Shown: positions 8,035-15,175 of the stretch, one piece after another | Layout of the letters: each line of letters starts with the position of its first letter | Position numbering within the stretch: position 1 is the stretch's first letter | Virus record (IMG/VR): IMGVR_UViG_3300046520_000171 | Location: 1 to 57,766 of that record | DNA: 57,766 bases | Reading direction: 5' to 3' (one strand) | Origin: a virus | Notes under the pieces: model-generated | Databases searched by the model: none | What the model was told of the DNA's origin: nothing | Seen by the model: the letters and a program-made list of their open reading frames with translations, nothing else | Translations under genes and position numbers: made by a program

Positions 8035-8346
8035 GTGAGCGACGCGCGATACACCCTGCTCCTGTCCCTGTGGCGGACCTTCATCCCGTACCTGGTCGGC
8101 TTCATCTGCGCGGCTGCCGCGCGGTGGGGACTGCACCTGGACGAACAGTCGGTGGAAGCGGGGCTGGTGCTGGTCTTCGGCACCGTCTACTACGCCGCGT
8201 CCCGCTGGCTGGAGCAGAACAAGGGCAAGCGCTGGGGCTGGCTGCTCGGGTACGCCAAGCAGCCCCTGTACCGCCGTGGGCGCCACCGCGCCCCGGTCCC
8301 CATGCGGGAACTGACCGAACGAAGTGAGACGACGGAGGACGCATGA
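8035..8346 (+). CDS. Two-helix membrane protein (holin-like)
   Basis: A 103-residue protein with two predicted membrane helices (FIPYLVGFICAAAARWGL and AGLVLVFGTVYYAASRWL) and a basic cytoplasmic tail. GTG at 8035 is preferred because GGAAAGAG lies just upstream; a GTG at 8008 is the alternative. The gap after terminase holds GGGTTCGTTAAACC, a relative of the early promoter palindrome. It overlaps the next membrane protein gene (ATGA). Proteins like this between terminase and portal occur in Streptomyces phages and are often called holin-like without proof. Confidence 0.65.
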   Translation: MSDARYTLLLSLWRTFIPYLVGFICAAAARWGLHLDEQSVEAGLVLVFGTVYYAASRWLEQNKGKRWGWLLGYAKQPLYRRGRHRAPVPMRELTERSETTEDA

Positions 8347-8762
8347 ACAACCCCTGGTTCCTGTTGGCGGTCATGTCGCTGGCCACCTTCATCCTGACCA
8401 AGCTGGTCGTGGACCTGGACTTCCCGCCCGTGCTGTGGCTCCGTGACCGGGTCGTGGGCGGGTGGCGACCGCTGACGCTGGCGGAGACGAACGAGCTGCG
8501 GGGAGCGCTGCTCACCCCGGGCTCGAAGGTGTCCTGGGACTGGTCGGACCTGGGCGGGGAGCGGCAGCGGTGGAACGACCGCACCCCGTGGATCCCGCTG
8601 TTCTTCTCCGAGCTGATGAGCTGCCCGTGGTGCACCAGCGGCTGGCTGTCGGCCGGTGTGACGGGCGGGACGTGGCTCATTGCCGGACTGCCCGTGCCGG
8701 TCCTGATGTGGCTCGGTTCGTGGGCGCTCGGGGCCTTGATGGCTCAGCACGATTATGCTTAA
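8343..8762 (+). CDS. Membrane protein with CPWC motif (DUF1360-like)
   Basis: A 139-residue protein with an N-terminal membrane helix (WFLLAVMSLATFILTKLVV), a soluble middle, a conserved-looking Cys pair in SCPWCTSGWLSAGV and one or two C-terminal helices. The N-terminal helix plus 'CxxCxSxW' layout is that of DUF1360 membrane proteins found in actinophages and Gram-positive hosts. Coupled to the upstream gene by a 4-base overlap and a GACGGAGGACGC ribosome site. Role unknown; the pair could be accessory lysis or superinfection-exclusion proteins. Confidence 0.65.
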   Translation: MNNPWFLLAVMSLATFILTKLVVDLDFPPVLWLRDRVVGGWRPLTLAETNELRGALLTPGSKVSWDWSDLGGERQRWNDRTPWIPLFFSELMSCPWCTSGWLSAGVTGGTWLIAGLPVPVLMWLGSWALGALMAQHDYA

Positions 8763-8785
8763 CTAGGGTGGCTGAAACCCCCTGA

Positions 8786-8820
8786 GAGACCCCCGGAGAT
8801 CCCCAAGTCCCGGGGGTCTC
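8786..8820 (+). terminator. Hairpin terminator candidate upstream of portal
   Basis: GAGACCCCCGG and CCGGGGGTCTC form a perfect 11-bp stem around a 13-base loop, directly after the membrane protein gene. No U-tract follows, as is usual in high-GC actinobacterial genomes. TACAGT at about 8850, 17 bp after CTGTCC, could be the promoter for the capsid operon. Confidence 0.65.
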
Positions 8821-8883
8821 GGGCTGTCCGCCTCCGCTTCGCTGGCTACAGTGAGACCGTCGCAGCGATTCGGGAGGCGCCTC

Positions 8884-10668
8884 ATGCCGTGGTGGACGTT
8901 CGGTCTGGGACGTACCCCCCAGCTCCCGCGTGCGGAGATCACAGCCGCGTACCAGCGGGCGCACGCCCCGCAGGCGCTGACATCGGCCGCGGTGGAGGTG
9001 GACGCCCCGCGCTCCGATCTGCTGCGTACCACCGAGACGTGGCAGCAGGAGGTCTGGCGGTACTACGACACCCTGGGCGAGTTCAACTACGCGGTGTCCT
9101 GGCTGTCCGCGATGCTGTCCCGCGTCCGCCTGTACGCGGCCGAGCTGGTGCCCGGCCAGGACGAACCGGTGCGGCTGGACGACAACCACCCGGCCGTGGA
9201 CGTGATGAACAAGCTCGCCGGCGGAGTGGCCGGGCAGACCGCCCTCATGGCCAGCCTGGCGGTGCAGCTCGCGGTGCCGGGTGAGGGGTACCTGGTCGGG
9301 GAGACCCGGCAGGGCGCGGAGCGCTGGTCGGTGCGGTCGGTGGACGAAGTCCAGGCCCGGCACAAGCAGTGGCAGGTCAAGGACGAGAACGCGCCCAACT
9401 CCGACCAGTGGCGCGACGTGGTCGGGGGCCACGTGTTCCGGGTGTGGCGCCCGCACAAGCGCTGGTACCACCTGGCGGACTCCAGCTCCCGTTCCGCGCG
9501 GGCGACGATGCGGGAACTGGAGCTGGTCAACCGGCACATCCTGGCGCAGTACCTGAGCCGCCTGGCCTCCGCCGGTATCTGGTTCCTGCCCAACGAGGTG
9601 GACTTCCCCGTACGGGAGGAGTTCGCCGACATGCCCAACCCGATCATGGCGGAGATCGTGGAGCTGGCGCGGCTGGCGATCGCGGAGCCGGGCACGGCGT
9701 CCGCTGTGATCCCGCTGCTGATGCAGATGCCCGGTGAGTGGATCAAGACGGTCGCGGATTCGCACCTGGACTTCACGCTCAAAATCGACGAGAAGATCAT
9801 CGAAAAGCGGGACAGTGCGATCAAGCGGCTGGCCACCCAGGTGAACATCCCGGCCGAAGTGCTGCTCGGCATGGGTGACGTGAACCACTGGGGTGCCTGG
9901 CAGATCGAAGAGGGCGCGCTGAAGACGACGATCGCCCCGGACGCCGAACTCATCGCGAACGCGGTCACCACGGCCTACCTCCAGCCCCGCCTGGCAGCGG
10001 GCGGGGAGCAGGACACGGGCCGGTTCGTGGTCTGGTACGACATGTCCGAGCTGACCATGCGCCCGGACCGCAGCGACGACGCGGTGCTGCTGTACGACCG
10101 GCAGGAACTGTCCGGCGACGCACTGCGCCGGGAGACCGGGTTCGACGAAGCGGACAAGCCGACCGGTGCGGACCTGCTGGACCAGGCACTGAAGCTGGTC
10201 CTGCGTACGCTCCCGGACGCGGCCCTGACCGCGCTGCGGGAACTGACCGGGGCAACGCTGGAGACTCCTTCCGTGGCCGCGTCCCCGGCGCCGGAGCCAG
10301 CACCGGAAGCCGCACCGGTTCCCGTGCCCGTTACCGGACCGCCCAACGGGAACGAAGCGGCCCCGGTGCCCGACGTGGGGCTGGCTGCGCAAGCTCGCGC
10401 AGAGCGGCTCATCCGGCAGGCTCGTGCTGTGCACGCGGTCCGGTTCGGGATGGCCGGGTGGGAGCTGCTGCACCCGGCCGCGTGCGACCAGCACACGTAC
10501 TCCTGCCCGTTCACCCAGGGCGCGCTGTCCCTGAAGTCCATGGCCTACCCCGGGACGCCGGGGCTGTACGAATGCACCCTGGACGCGTTCGGCCGGTTCC
10601 GGGTCGGTGACCGGGCTCCGCACAAGGATGTGTCCGGTCACAGGATCACCCGGAGCGTTACCCTGTGA
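8884..10668 (+). CDS. Portal protein
   Basis: The 594-residue protein sits between terminase and the MuF/protease fusion, the standard portal position. Recognisable portal features are the N-terminal YYDTLGEFNYAVSWLSAMLSRVRLY region, the long alpha-helical stem segment (SAIKRLATQVNIPAEVLLGMGDVNHWGAWQIEEGALKTTIAPDAELIANAVTTAYL, given as landmarks) and a C-terminal Pro/Ala-rich linker. The portal ring connects packaging motor and tail. Unusually, after the linker there is an extra C-terminal segment of about 110 residues with two Cys (CDQHTYSCPF) that looks like a separate small domain. ATG at 8884 follows GGGAGG. Its stop overlaps the next GTG. Confidence 0.85.
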   Translation: MPWWTFGLGRTPQLPRAEITAAYQRAHAPQALTSAAVEVDAPRSDLLRTTETWQQEVWRYYDTLGEFNYAVSWLSAMLSRVRLYAAELVPGQDEPVRLDDNHPAVDVMNKLAGGVAGQTALMASLAVQLAVPGEGYLVGETRQGAERWSVRSVDEVQARHKQWQVKDENAPNSDQWRDVVGGHVFRVWRPHKRWYHLADSSSRSARATMRELELVNRHILAQYLSRLASAGIWFLPNEVDFPVREEFADMPNPIMAEIVELARLAIAEPGTASAVIPLLMQMPGEWIKTVADSHLDFTLKIDEKIIEKRDSAIKRLATQVNIPAEVLLGMGDVNHWGAWQIEEGALKTTIAPDAELIANAVTTAYLQPRLAAGGEQDTGRFVVWYDMSELTMRPDRSDDAVLLYDRQELSGDALRRETGFDEADKPTGADLLDQALKLVLRTLPDAALTALRELTGATLETPSVAASPAPEPAPEAAPVPVPVTGPPNGNEAAPVPDVGLAAQARAERLIRQARAVHAVRFGMAGWELLHPAACDQHTYSCPFTQGALSLKSMAYPGTPGLYECTLDAFGRFRVGDRAPHKDVSGHRITRSVTL

Positions 10669-13600
10669 CGCCGCTCCCGTTCCACCTCCGGGGCCGGCAC
10701 GTGCAGCACGCGCACGGCCACCGCACGGTGGGGCTGGCGGACGGGGAGCACCTGGGCTGCGGGGTGATCGCGCTCATGCCGACCGAGGCGGACGCCAAGC
10801 GGCTCAAGTTGGCCGGGGGCGAGACCGCTGCTGATCTGCACGTGACGTTGTTCTTCCTGGGCTGTGACATGGCCGCGTTCGCCCAGGACGCCCGGGTAGC
10901 GGTGACTAACCGGGTCATGGACGCGATGACCGAGGCTGGGCCGACCACGGTGACCGGGAACGTCTTCGGCGTCAGCCACTGGAACGGCAACGGTGAAGAC
11001 CCGTGCTGGGTGCTGACGGTCGGGGATGTTCCGTCAGAGACCCGGGGCGAGACCGGATCGAAGCTGGAGACGGTACGGGAACTGATCGGATCGGCTCTGG
11101 ACCTGAGCCAGTTCCCGGAACCACACAGTCCGTTTGCGCCCCATATCCGTATGGCGTACACCTCGGACCTGTCCCTGGCCAAGGAACTCCAGAAGAGGCT
11201 GGGCCCGGTGGAGTTCGACCGGGTCCGGGTCGCCTTCGGCTCCGACTACACGGACATCCCGCTGTCCGGTGCGCTGACCGCTGCCGCGGCCCCGCTGCGC
11301 CGTAACCTCACCTCCACAGAGCTGGCCGCTCACACCGACTTCGAGCGGATGCAGTCCACCTGGGAATCGGCCGTGGACGCGGTGCTGAAGGATCTGGAGC
11401 CGGTGTTCAAGGCCCAGCAGGCGGACATCGTGGGGCAGGTGTCCGTCGCCGCGAAGGCGGACGACCTGAGCGCCCTGGACTCCGTCACGGTGGACGAACA
11501 GGCCGCGTACGAGGTGCTGGCCCCGGCGCTGCTCAAGGCAGCGCAGCAGGCAGCGGAGGCGCAGCAGAAGGAAGCCGAGGCGCAGGGGGTCACGGTCCCG
11601 GACTGGTCCCTGACCTCCGACACGGTCACCGCTGCAGCGGGCCGGGACCTGCTGGACCAGGTGGCCCGGGTCACCGCCCGGCTCATGGCCACGTCCCTGG
11701 TCCAGAGCGCCGTGCGCACGGCGCTGCGCCTGTTCGGCCACGGCAACGCGCCGGGCGCGGTGACGGCCGGGGTCCAGCAGCATCTGGACGACCTGACCGA
11801 CGCCCAGCCCCGCGAATCCGTGGGCGGGGCCGTGACCCAGGCCCAGGCCGAAGGCAGGCGCACCGTTCTCGCGGTCGCTCCAACAGGCCGGTACTTCGCC
11901 AGCGAGGTGCTGGACCGGAACTCCTGCAAGCCGTGCCGGGACATCGACGGCACGGAGTACGCGAGCCTGGCGACCGCCTTCGCCGCGTACCCGTCCGGCG
12001 GGTACAGGCGGTGCCTGGGCGGATCGCGGTGCCGGGGGACGATCGTTACCGTGTGGAACCAGCCGGCTGGTGCGACCGCTTCGGCAGCCGTGGACAAGGG
12101 AGTGAGCATGGCCTACGAAGTGACCCAGGACCGGCCCGAGTGCTCGGGGGACACCCCGGTCGCGGTCGTCAACACCATGGATGACAGCCTGTGCGGCTGC
12201 TACGCCACGCCCGAGGAAGCGGCGCAGGCGGTGGACCAGATGGACAGCGGCGACATGCCTCCGGAGTCCATGGACTACGCGGCGCAGAACGTCTACGGGG
12301 CGGAACTGGGACCCGCTGCGGAGGACGGATCCACCGCTCCCTGGACCGGGCCGCTGGCGGTGGAGGGGATCGTCACTGGGGACGGCCGGGAGTTCGCCCC
12401 GGACGCGCTCACGTGGGCGGACCTGCCGGTCCCGCTGCGCTGGAACAAGGAGGACAGCCACGGGGGTGAGCCGCACACCGTGGCGGTGAACGTGGGCCGG
12501 ATCGACAAGATCTGGCGCGACGGGTCCAAGATCATGGGTTCCGGGGTGCTGAACCTGGCGGTGCCGGACGGGCAGACCGCGTACGACCTGATCAAGGGCA
12601 AGTTCCTGCGGGGCGTCTCCATCGACGCGGACTCCATCACCGATGCGGACGTGGAACTGGTCTGGCCCGAGAGCGACGGGGCCGTGATGGAGGACGATCC
12701 GCTGGCCGCGCTGTTCGGAGGTCCTCCGCCCGAGAAGATGATCTTCCATGCGGGGCGGATCCGGGCTGCCACGCTGGTGGACATCCCCGCATTCGCCGAG
12801 GCGTACGTGGCGCTCACCGACGACAACGGCGCCGTGGTGGCCGGGGGCGAGCCGTACACGTTCGCGGCCGTGGCGGTCCACCACACGGCAACTTCCGATG
12901 CGTCCTGGGACGCCGGGATGAACGAGAAGAGGCTTCCCTCCCCGCTCACGCTGGCTCAGGCGCGCGCCGCGTACGCGTGGACCGACGACAGCGCGGTGGA
13001 CGCGGGCAAGATCCCGAAGACCGGGTGCAAGTTCATCCACCACGAGGTCAACGCGGACGGCTCCGCCGGCCCGGCCAACCTGGCAGCCTGCTCCGCCACG
13101 ATCGCGGTCCTGCACGGCGGGCGCGGGGGCACCACGATCCCGACGGCGGATGAGCGCGGGGTGTACAACCACGTGGCCGCTCACCTGAAGGACGCGGGGA
13201 AGGTCCCGGCGCCGTTCGCGGCCGACGACGCGGTCACGGCAGGGGCCATGGCGGAGATGGCGGACTTCCGGCCGCACCCGTCCCGGTTCGCGGACCCGAA
13301 GCTGGCCGGGTACACCGGGGTGGTCATCACGGACGACGGGTACCTGTACGGGCATATCGCGCCGTGGAACGCCTGCCACATCGGCTACGACGGGCAGTGC
13401 GTCACCGCCCCGCGCGAGGACACGCACGACCACTACATGACCGGTGAGGTGGTGTGCTCCGACGGGTCCCGGGCCGCGGTCGGGCAGATCACGATCGGAA
13501 CCGGCCACGCGTCGCTGTACGTCGGGGCGCGCCCGGCAGCGGAGCACTACGACAACACCGGCACCGCGGTGGCCGATGTGGCGGTCGGCAACGACAAGCA

Positions 13601-13919
13601 CGGGATCTGGCTGGCCGGGCAGATCCGGCCCGGCGCCGATCCGTCTGCGGTGTTCGCCCTGCGGGCAGCGGGCCGGGTCAGCGGGGACTGGCGCAACATC
13701 GGCGGGAAGCTGCGCCTGGTGGCGCTGCTCGGGGTGAACACGGCCGGGTTCCTCGAATCGGACCTGCGGACCCGGGCGCGCGTGGCCGGAGGCCAGCCGA
13801 TGGCGCTGGTAGCGGCGGGGGCGACCGCTCCCGTCTGGCATCCTGAGGGCATGGACATCGCCAGGGCGTACAAGCTGATCATGGATCAGACCCTCGCCCG
13901 GTTCACCGAGGGGAGGTGA
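10665..13919 (+). CDS. Fusion: 2H phosphoesterase + MuF-like minor capsid + prohead protease
   Basis: This 1084-residue protein combines three parts. Residues 1-200 look like a 2H phosphoesterase (2',5'-RNA ligase-like): motif 1 is LHVTLFFLG (His59, Thr61) and motif 2 is FAPHIRMAY (His160), where the usual Thr is Arg. Residues 215-465 form a MuF-type head morphogenesis domain ending in DRNSCKPCRDIDGTEY, YPSGGYRRC and SRCRG. From about 560 onward it resembles the capsid maturation proteases of actinophages (LAVEGIVTGDGREFAP, then KFIHHEVN and HYMTGEVVCSDG). The MuF part should enter the prohead with the portal, and the protease should trim the capsid protein. MuF-protease fusions are known; the N-terminal phosphoesterase is the notable addition. 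GTG overlaps the portal stop. A possible internal ATG lies at 12109. Confidence 0.8.
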   Translation: MTPLPFHLRGRHVQHAHGHRTVGLADGEHLGCGVIALMPTEADAKRLKLAGGETAADLHVTLFFLGCDMAAFAQDARVAVTNRVMDAMTEAGPTTVTGNVFGVSHWNGNGEDPCWVLTVGDVPSETRGETGSKLETVRELIGSALDLSQFPEPHSPFAPHIRMAYTSDLSLAKELQKRLGPVEFDRVRVAFGSDYTDIPLSGALTAAAAPLRRNLTSTELAAHTDFERMQSTWESAVDAVLKDLEPVFKAQQADIVGQVSVAAKADDLSALDSVTVDEQAAYEVLAPALLKAAQQAAEAQQKEAEAQGVTVPDWSLTSDTVTAAAGRDLLDQVARVTARLMATSLVQSAVRTALRLFGHGNAPGAVTAGVQQHLDDLTDAQPRESVGGAVTQAQAEGRRTVLAVAPTGRYFASEVLDRNSCKPCRDIDGTEYASLATAFAAYPSGGYRRCLGGSRCRGTIVTVWNQPAGATASAAVDKGVSMAYEVTQDRPECSGDTPVAVVNTMDDSLCGCYATPEEAAQAVDQMDSGDMPPESMDYAAQNVYGAELGPAAEDGSTAPWTGPLAVEGIVTGDGREFAPDALTWADLPVPLRWNKEDSHGGEPHTVAVNVGRIDKIWRDGSKIMGSGVLNLAVPDGQTAYDLIKGKFLRGVSIDADSITDADVELVWPESDGAVMEDDPLAALFGGPPPEKMIFHAGRIRAATLVDIPAFAEAYVALTDDNGAVVAGGEPYTFAAVAVHHTATSDASWDAGMNEKRLPSPLTLAQARAAYAWTDDSAVDAGKIPKTGCKFIHHEVNADGSAGPANLAACSATIAVLHGGRGGTTIPTADERGVYNHVAAHLKDAGKVPAPFAADDAVTAGAMAEMADFRPHPSRFADPKLAGYTGVVITDDGYLYGHIAPWNACHIGYDGQCVTAPREDTHDHYMTGEVVCSDGSRAAVGQITIGTGHASLYVGARPAAEHYDNTGTAVADVAVGNDKHGIWLAGQIRPGADPSAVFALRAAGRVSGDWRNIGGKLRLVALLGVNTAGFLESDLRTRARVAGGQPMALVAAGATAPVWHPEGMDIARAYKLIMDQTLARFTEGR

Positions 13920-13927
13920 CGGAACCC

Positions 13928-13990
13928 ATGTGCGCATGCGGCAAGCGGAAGGCCAAGCCGGTGGTCGCTCCCCCGCCTCCGACCACCTGA
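13928..13990 (+). CDS. Tiny Cys-containing protein (MCACGK family-like)
   Basis: A 20-residue ORF beginning MCACGKRKAK and ending PPPPTT, with a good ribosome site (GGGGAGGTGA) in the end of the protease gene. Very small proteins starting MCGCG or MCACG next to head genes recur in actinophage genomes as I recall them. Two closely spaced Cys and a basic stretch could bind metal or nucleic acid. It lies just before a strong hairpin, so it ends this transcription unit. Confidence 0.55.
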   Translation: MCACGKRKAKPVVAPPPPTT

Positions 13991-14008
13991 CCACGTACCG
14001 TCACAACG

Positions 14009-14041
14009 ACAGCCCCCGGGAACTGGGTCCACGGGGGCTGT
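14009..14041. terminator. Bidirectional hairpin terminator
   Basis: ACAGCCCCCG and CGGGGGCTGT form a perfect 10-bp stem between the convergent 13928 (+) and 14051 (-) genes, so it probably ends transcripts from both sides. Confidence 0.7.
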
Positions 14042-14052
14042 TCCACGCCCCT
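14034..14052 (+). repeat. Direct repeat flanking an inserted minus-strand gene, left copy
   Basis: GGGGCTGTTCCACGCCCCT here matches GGGGCTGTTCCACGTCCCT at 15037-15055 in 18 of 19 positions. The two copies bracket the lone minus-strand gene 14051-14926 and its promoter, about 1.0 kb apart, which looks like an insertion scar within the late operon. Confidence 0.7.
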
Positions 14053-14926
14053 AGAGTCCGCGCCGGATCATCTCCCGGTGCACAGCTTCATGCTTTAGCT
14101 GGTCCCCGCGTGTGACCACGGGAACGCCCCGGAGCTGCGTCAACTTGTCCACATGCATCTCTTTCGTCTGCCGGGCGGTGTTGCACAGCAGTTTCTCTTC
14201 GTCCTCGGTGAACGGAGCATCCGAAGCCGGGGCTTTCTGGCTCTTCGTGCGGGAAGCCTGCAGCTTCCTGTCGCGAACGCCCCGTTCCTTGATCAGGATC
14301 AGAAAGGCTGCGGTGTCGGAGTCCTTGGCCTTCCCGATCTCTTCCGCCAGTTCCGTGTCCGTAGCGTTCTTCGCGAGTCGGGTCACGTTCTCGCGGTGCC
14401 TCCGGTCGGCGAGGGCCTTACGGCCCAGCTCCATCAGCCGGTCTGCGCAGGCGTCGGCTTCCTGGGCGTCTTTCTCTGCACGCTGATGAGGCCACATGCC
14501 CTGGGACTTCCCCATGTACACCAGACTCAGAGCGGGAGACATCAGGTTCTCCCACCCAACCGCGCCCAGTTCGAAGGACTGAGCCGCATAGGCGGCGTCC
14601 GTTTCCCGGACCAACCTGGCCAGCCGGTATGCCTGGGCCGCTGCCCGGTGGGCCCCCTCGATCTCAGGGTCGGTGGACGATTCCGCTGCGGTCAGGTGCC
14701 CAGCTTCTTTCGCGGACAACCTTCCGATCTCCTCTGCGGTCTCCCGCAGGGAGTAGCCGACGATTCCGCCCCGTTCGTTTCGAACCGGGGAGGCTCCCTC
14801 TGCCGGACCGATCACGAACCGGCAGTACGACAACAGGTGGACGTTGGTGTCGACCCCTTCGTCCAGAACATTCTGTGCCCAGGCACGTTCTTCGTCGGTG
14901 ATCGCGGCGTCAAGGCGGTTCGGCAC
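14051..14926 (-). CDS. Lone antisense gene in the head operon (moron candidate), unknown
   Basis: The 291-residue protein is mostly helical and charged, with no catalytic motif I recognise. It has a long helix-rich middle (EGAHRAAAQAYRLARLVRETDAAY) and a C-terminal basic helix rich in Lys, Arg and His. GTG at 14926 follows GAGGAG. It runs against the late genes, lies between the protease and capsid genes, has its own AT-rich palindromic promoter and a terminator, and is bracketed by a 19-bp direct repeat. By eye its codons carry more A/T at third positions than the neighbours. Together this fits a moron: an acquired gene expressed independently, perhaps from a prophage state. Defence, exclusion or regulation are all possible. 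Confidence 0.75.
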   Translation of the reverse strand: MPNRLDAAITDEERAWAQNVLDEGVDTNVHLLSYCRFVIGPAEGASPVRNERGGIVGYSLRETAEEIGRLSAKEAGHLTAAESSTDPEIEGAHRAAAQAYRLARLVRETDAAYAAQSFELGAVGWENLMSPALSLVYMGKSQGMWPHQRAEKDAQEADACADRLMELGRKALADRRHRENVTRLAKNATDTELAEEIGKAKDSDTAAFLILIKERGVRDRKLQASRTKSQKAPASDAPFTEDEEKLLCNTARQTKEMHVDKLTQLRGVPVVTRGDQLKHEAVHREMIRRGL

Positions 14927-14953
14927 GAGGGCTCCTCAATCGGGGGTAACGTT

Positions 14954-14967
14954 GGTTTAATTAAACC
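14954..14967 (-). promoter_or_regulatory. AT-rich palindromic promoter/operator of the antisense gene
   Basis: GGTTTAATTAAACC is a perfect 14-bp palindrome upstream of the 14926 start. It contains the TTTAAT hexamer seen at the -10 position of the minus-strand early promoters. TACAGG lies 17 bp upstream as a weak -35. A palindrome this AT-rich is very unlikely by chance in this genome. Confidence 0.65.
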
Positions 14968-14990
14968 ATGGAGCATCCCGGTCCTGTAAC

Positions 14991-15020
14991 CCCATCGCTT
15001 AGATTACTTAAAGTGATGGG
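14991..15020. terminator. Inverted repeat in the 249-bp gap before capsid
   Basis: CCCATCGCTT and AAGTGATGGG pair with one mismatch around a 10-base AT-rich centre (AGATTACTTA). It could be a terminator or an operator. The rest of 14927-15175 holds the palindromic minus promoter, the right direct repeat, an AT-rich stretch at 15061-15095 and the candidate capsid promoter. Confidence 0.45.
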
Positions 15021-15036
15021 ACCCGATCAGGCCCAC

Positions 15037-15055
15037 GGGGCTGTTCCACGTCCCT
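15037..15055 (+). repeat. Direct repeat flanking the inserted gene, right copy
   Basis: GGGGCTGTTCCACGTCCCT, 18/19 identical to 14034-14052. The similarity extends into part of the terminator loop region, as if the terminator end had been duplicated when the antisense gene was inserted. Confidence 0.7.
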
Positions 15056-15095
15056 GACCATTATATTTAACCGATTCGACGAAACATATTGATCT

Positions 15096-15124
15096 TTGCT
15101 GTCCCCTGTGGCGGGTGCTAACTT
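15096..15124 (+). promoter_or_regulatory. Candidate promoter of the capsid operon
   Basis: TTGCTG at 15096-15101 and TAACTT at 15119-15124 are separated by 17 bp, a plausible sigma-70-like pair 52 bp before the capsid ATG. The antisense insertion upstream would make a separate capsid promoter necessary. Not tested. Confidence 0.4.
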
Positions 15125-15175
15125 GACCCTGAGTAGCGCCTGAGCGCTGACGATCCGGCCACGAGGGGACCGAAC

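Noticed and set aside
11034-13994. Very long antisense ORFs opposite head and tail genes (also around 8677-10641, 15008-16978, 18647-21040, 24133-26748)
   Set aside because: These are typical shadow frames in high-GC DNA: Arg/Gly/Pro/His-rich, no ribosome sites, opposite well-supported genes.
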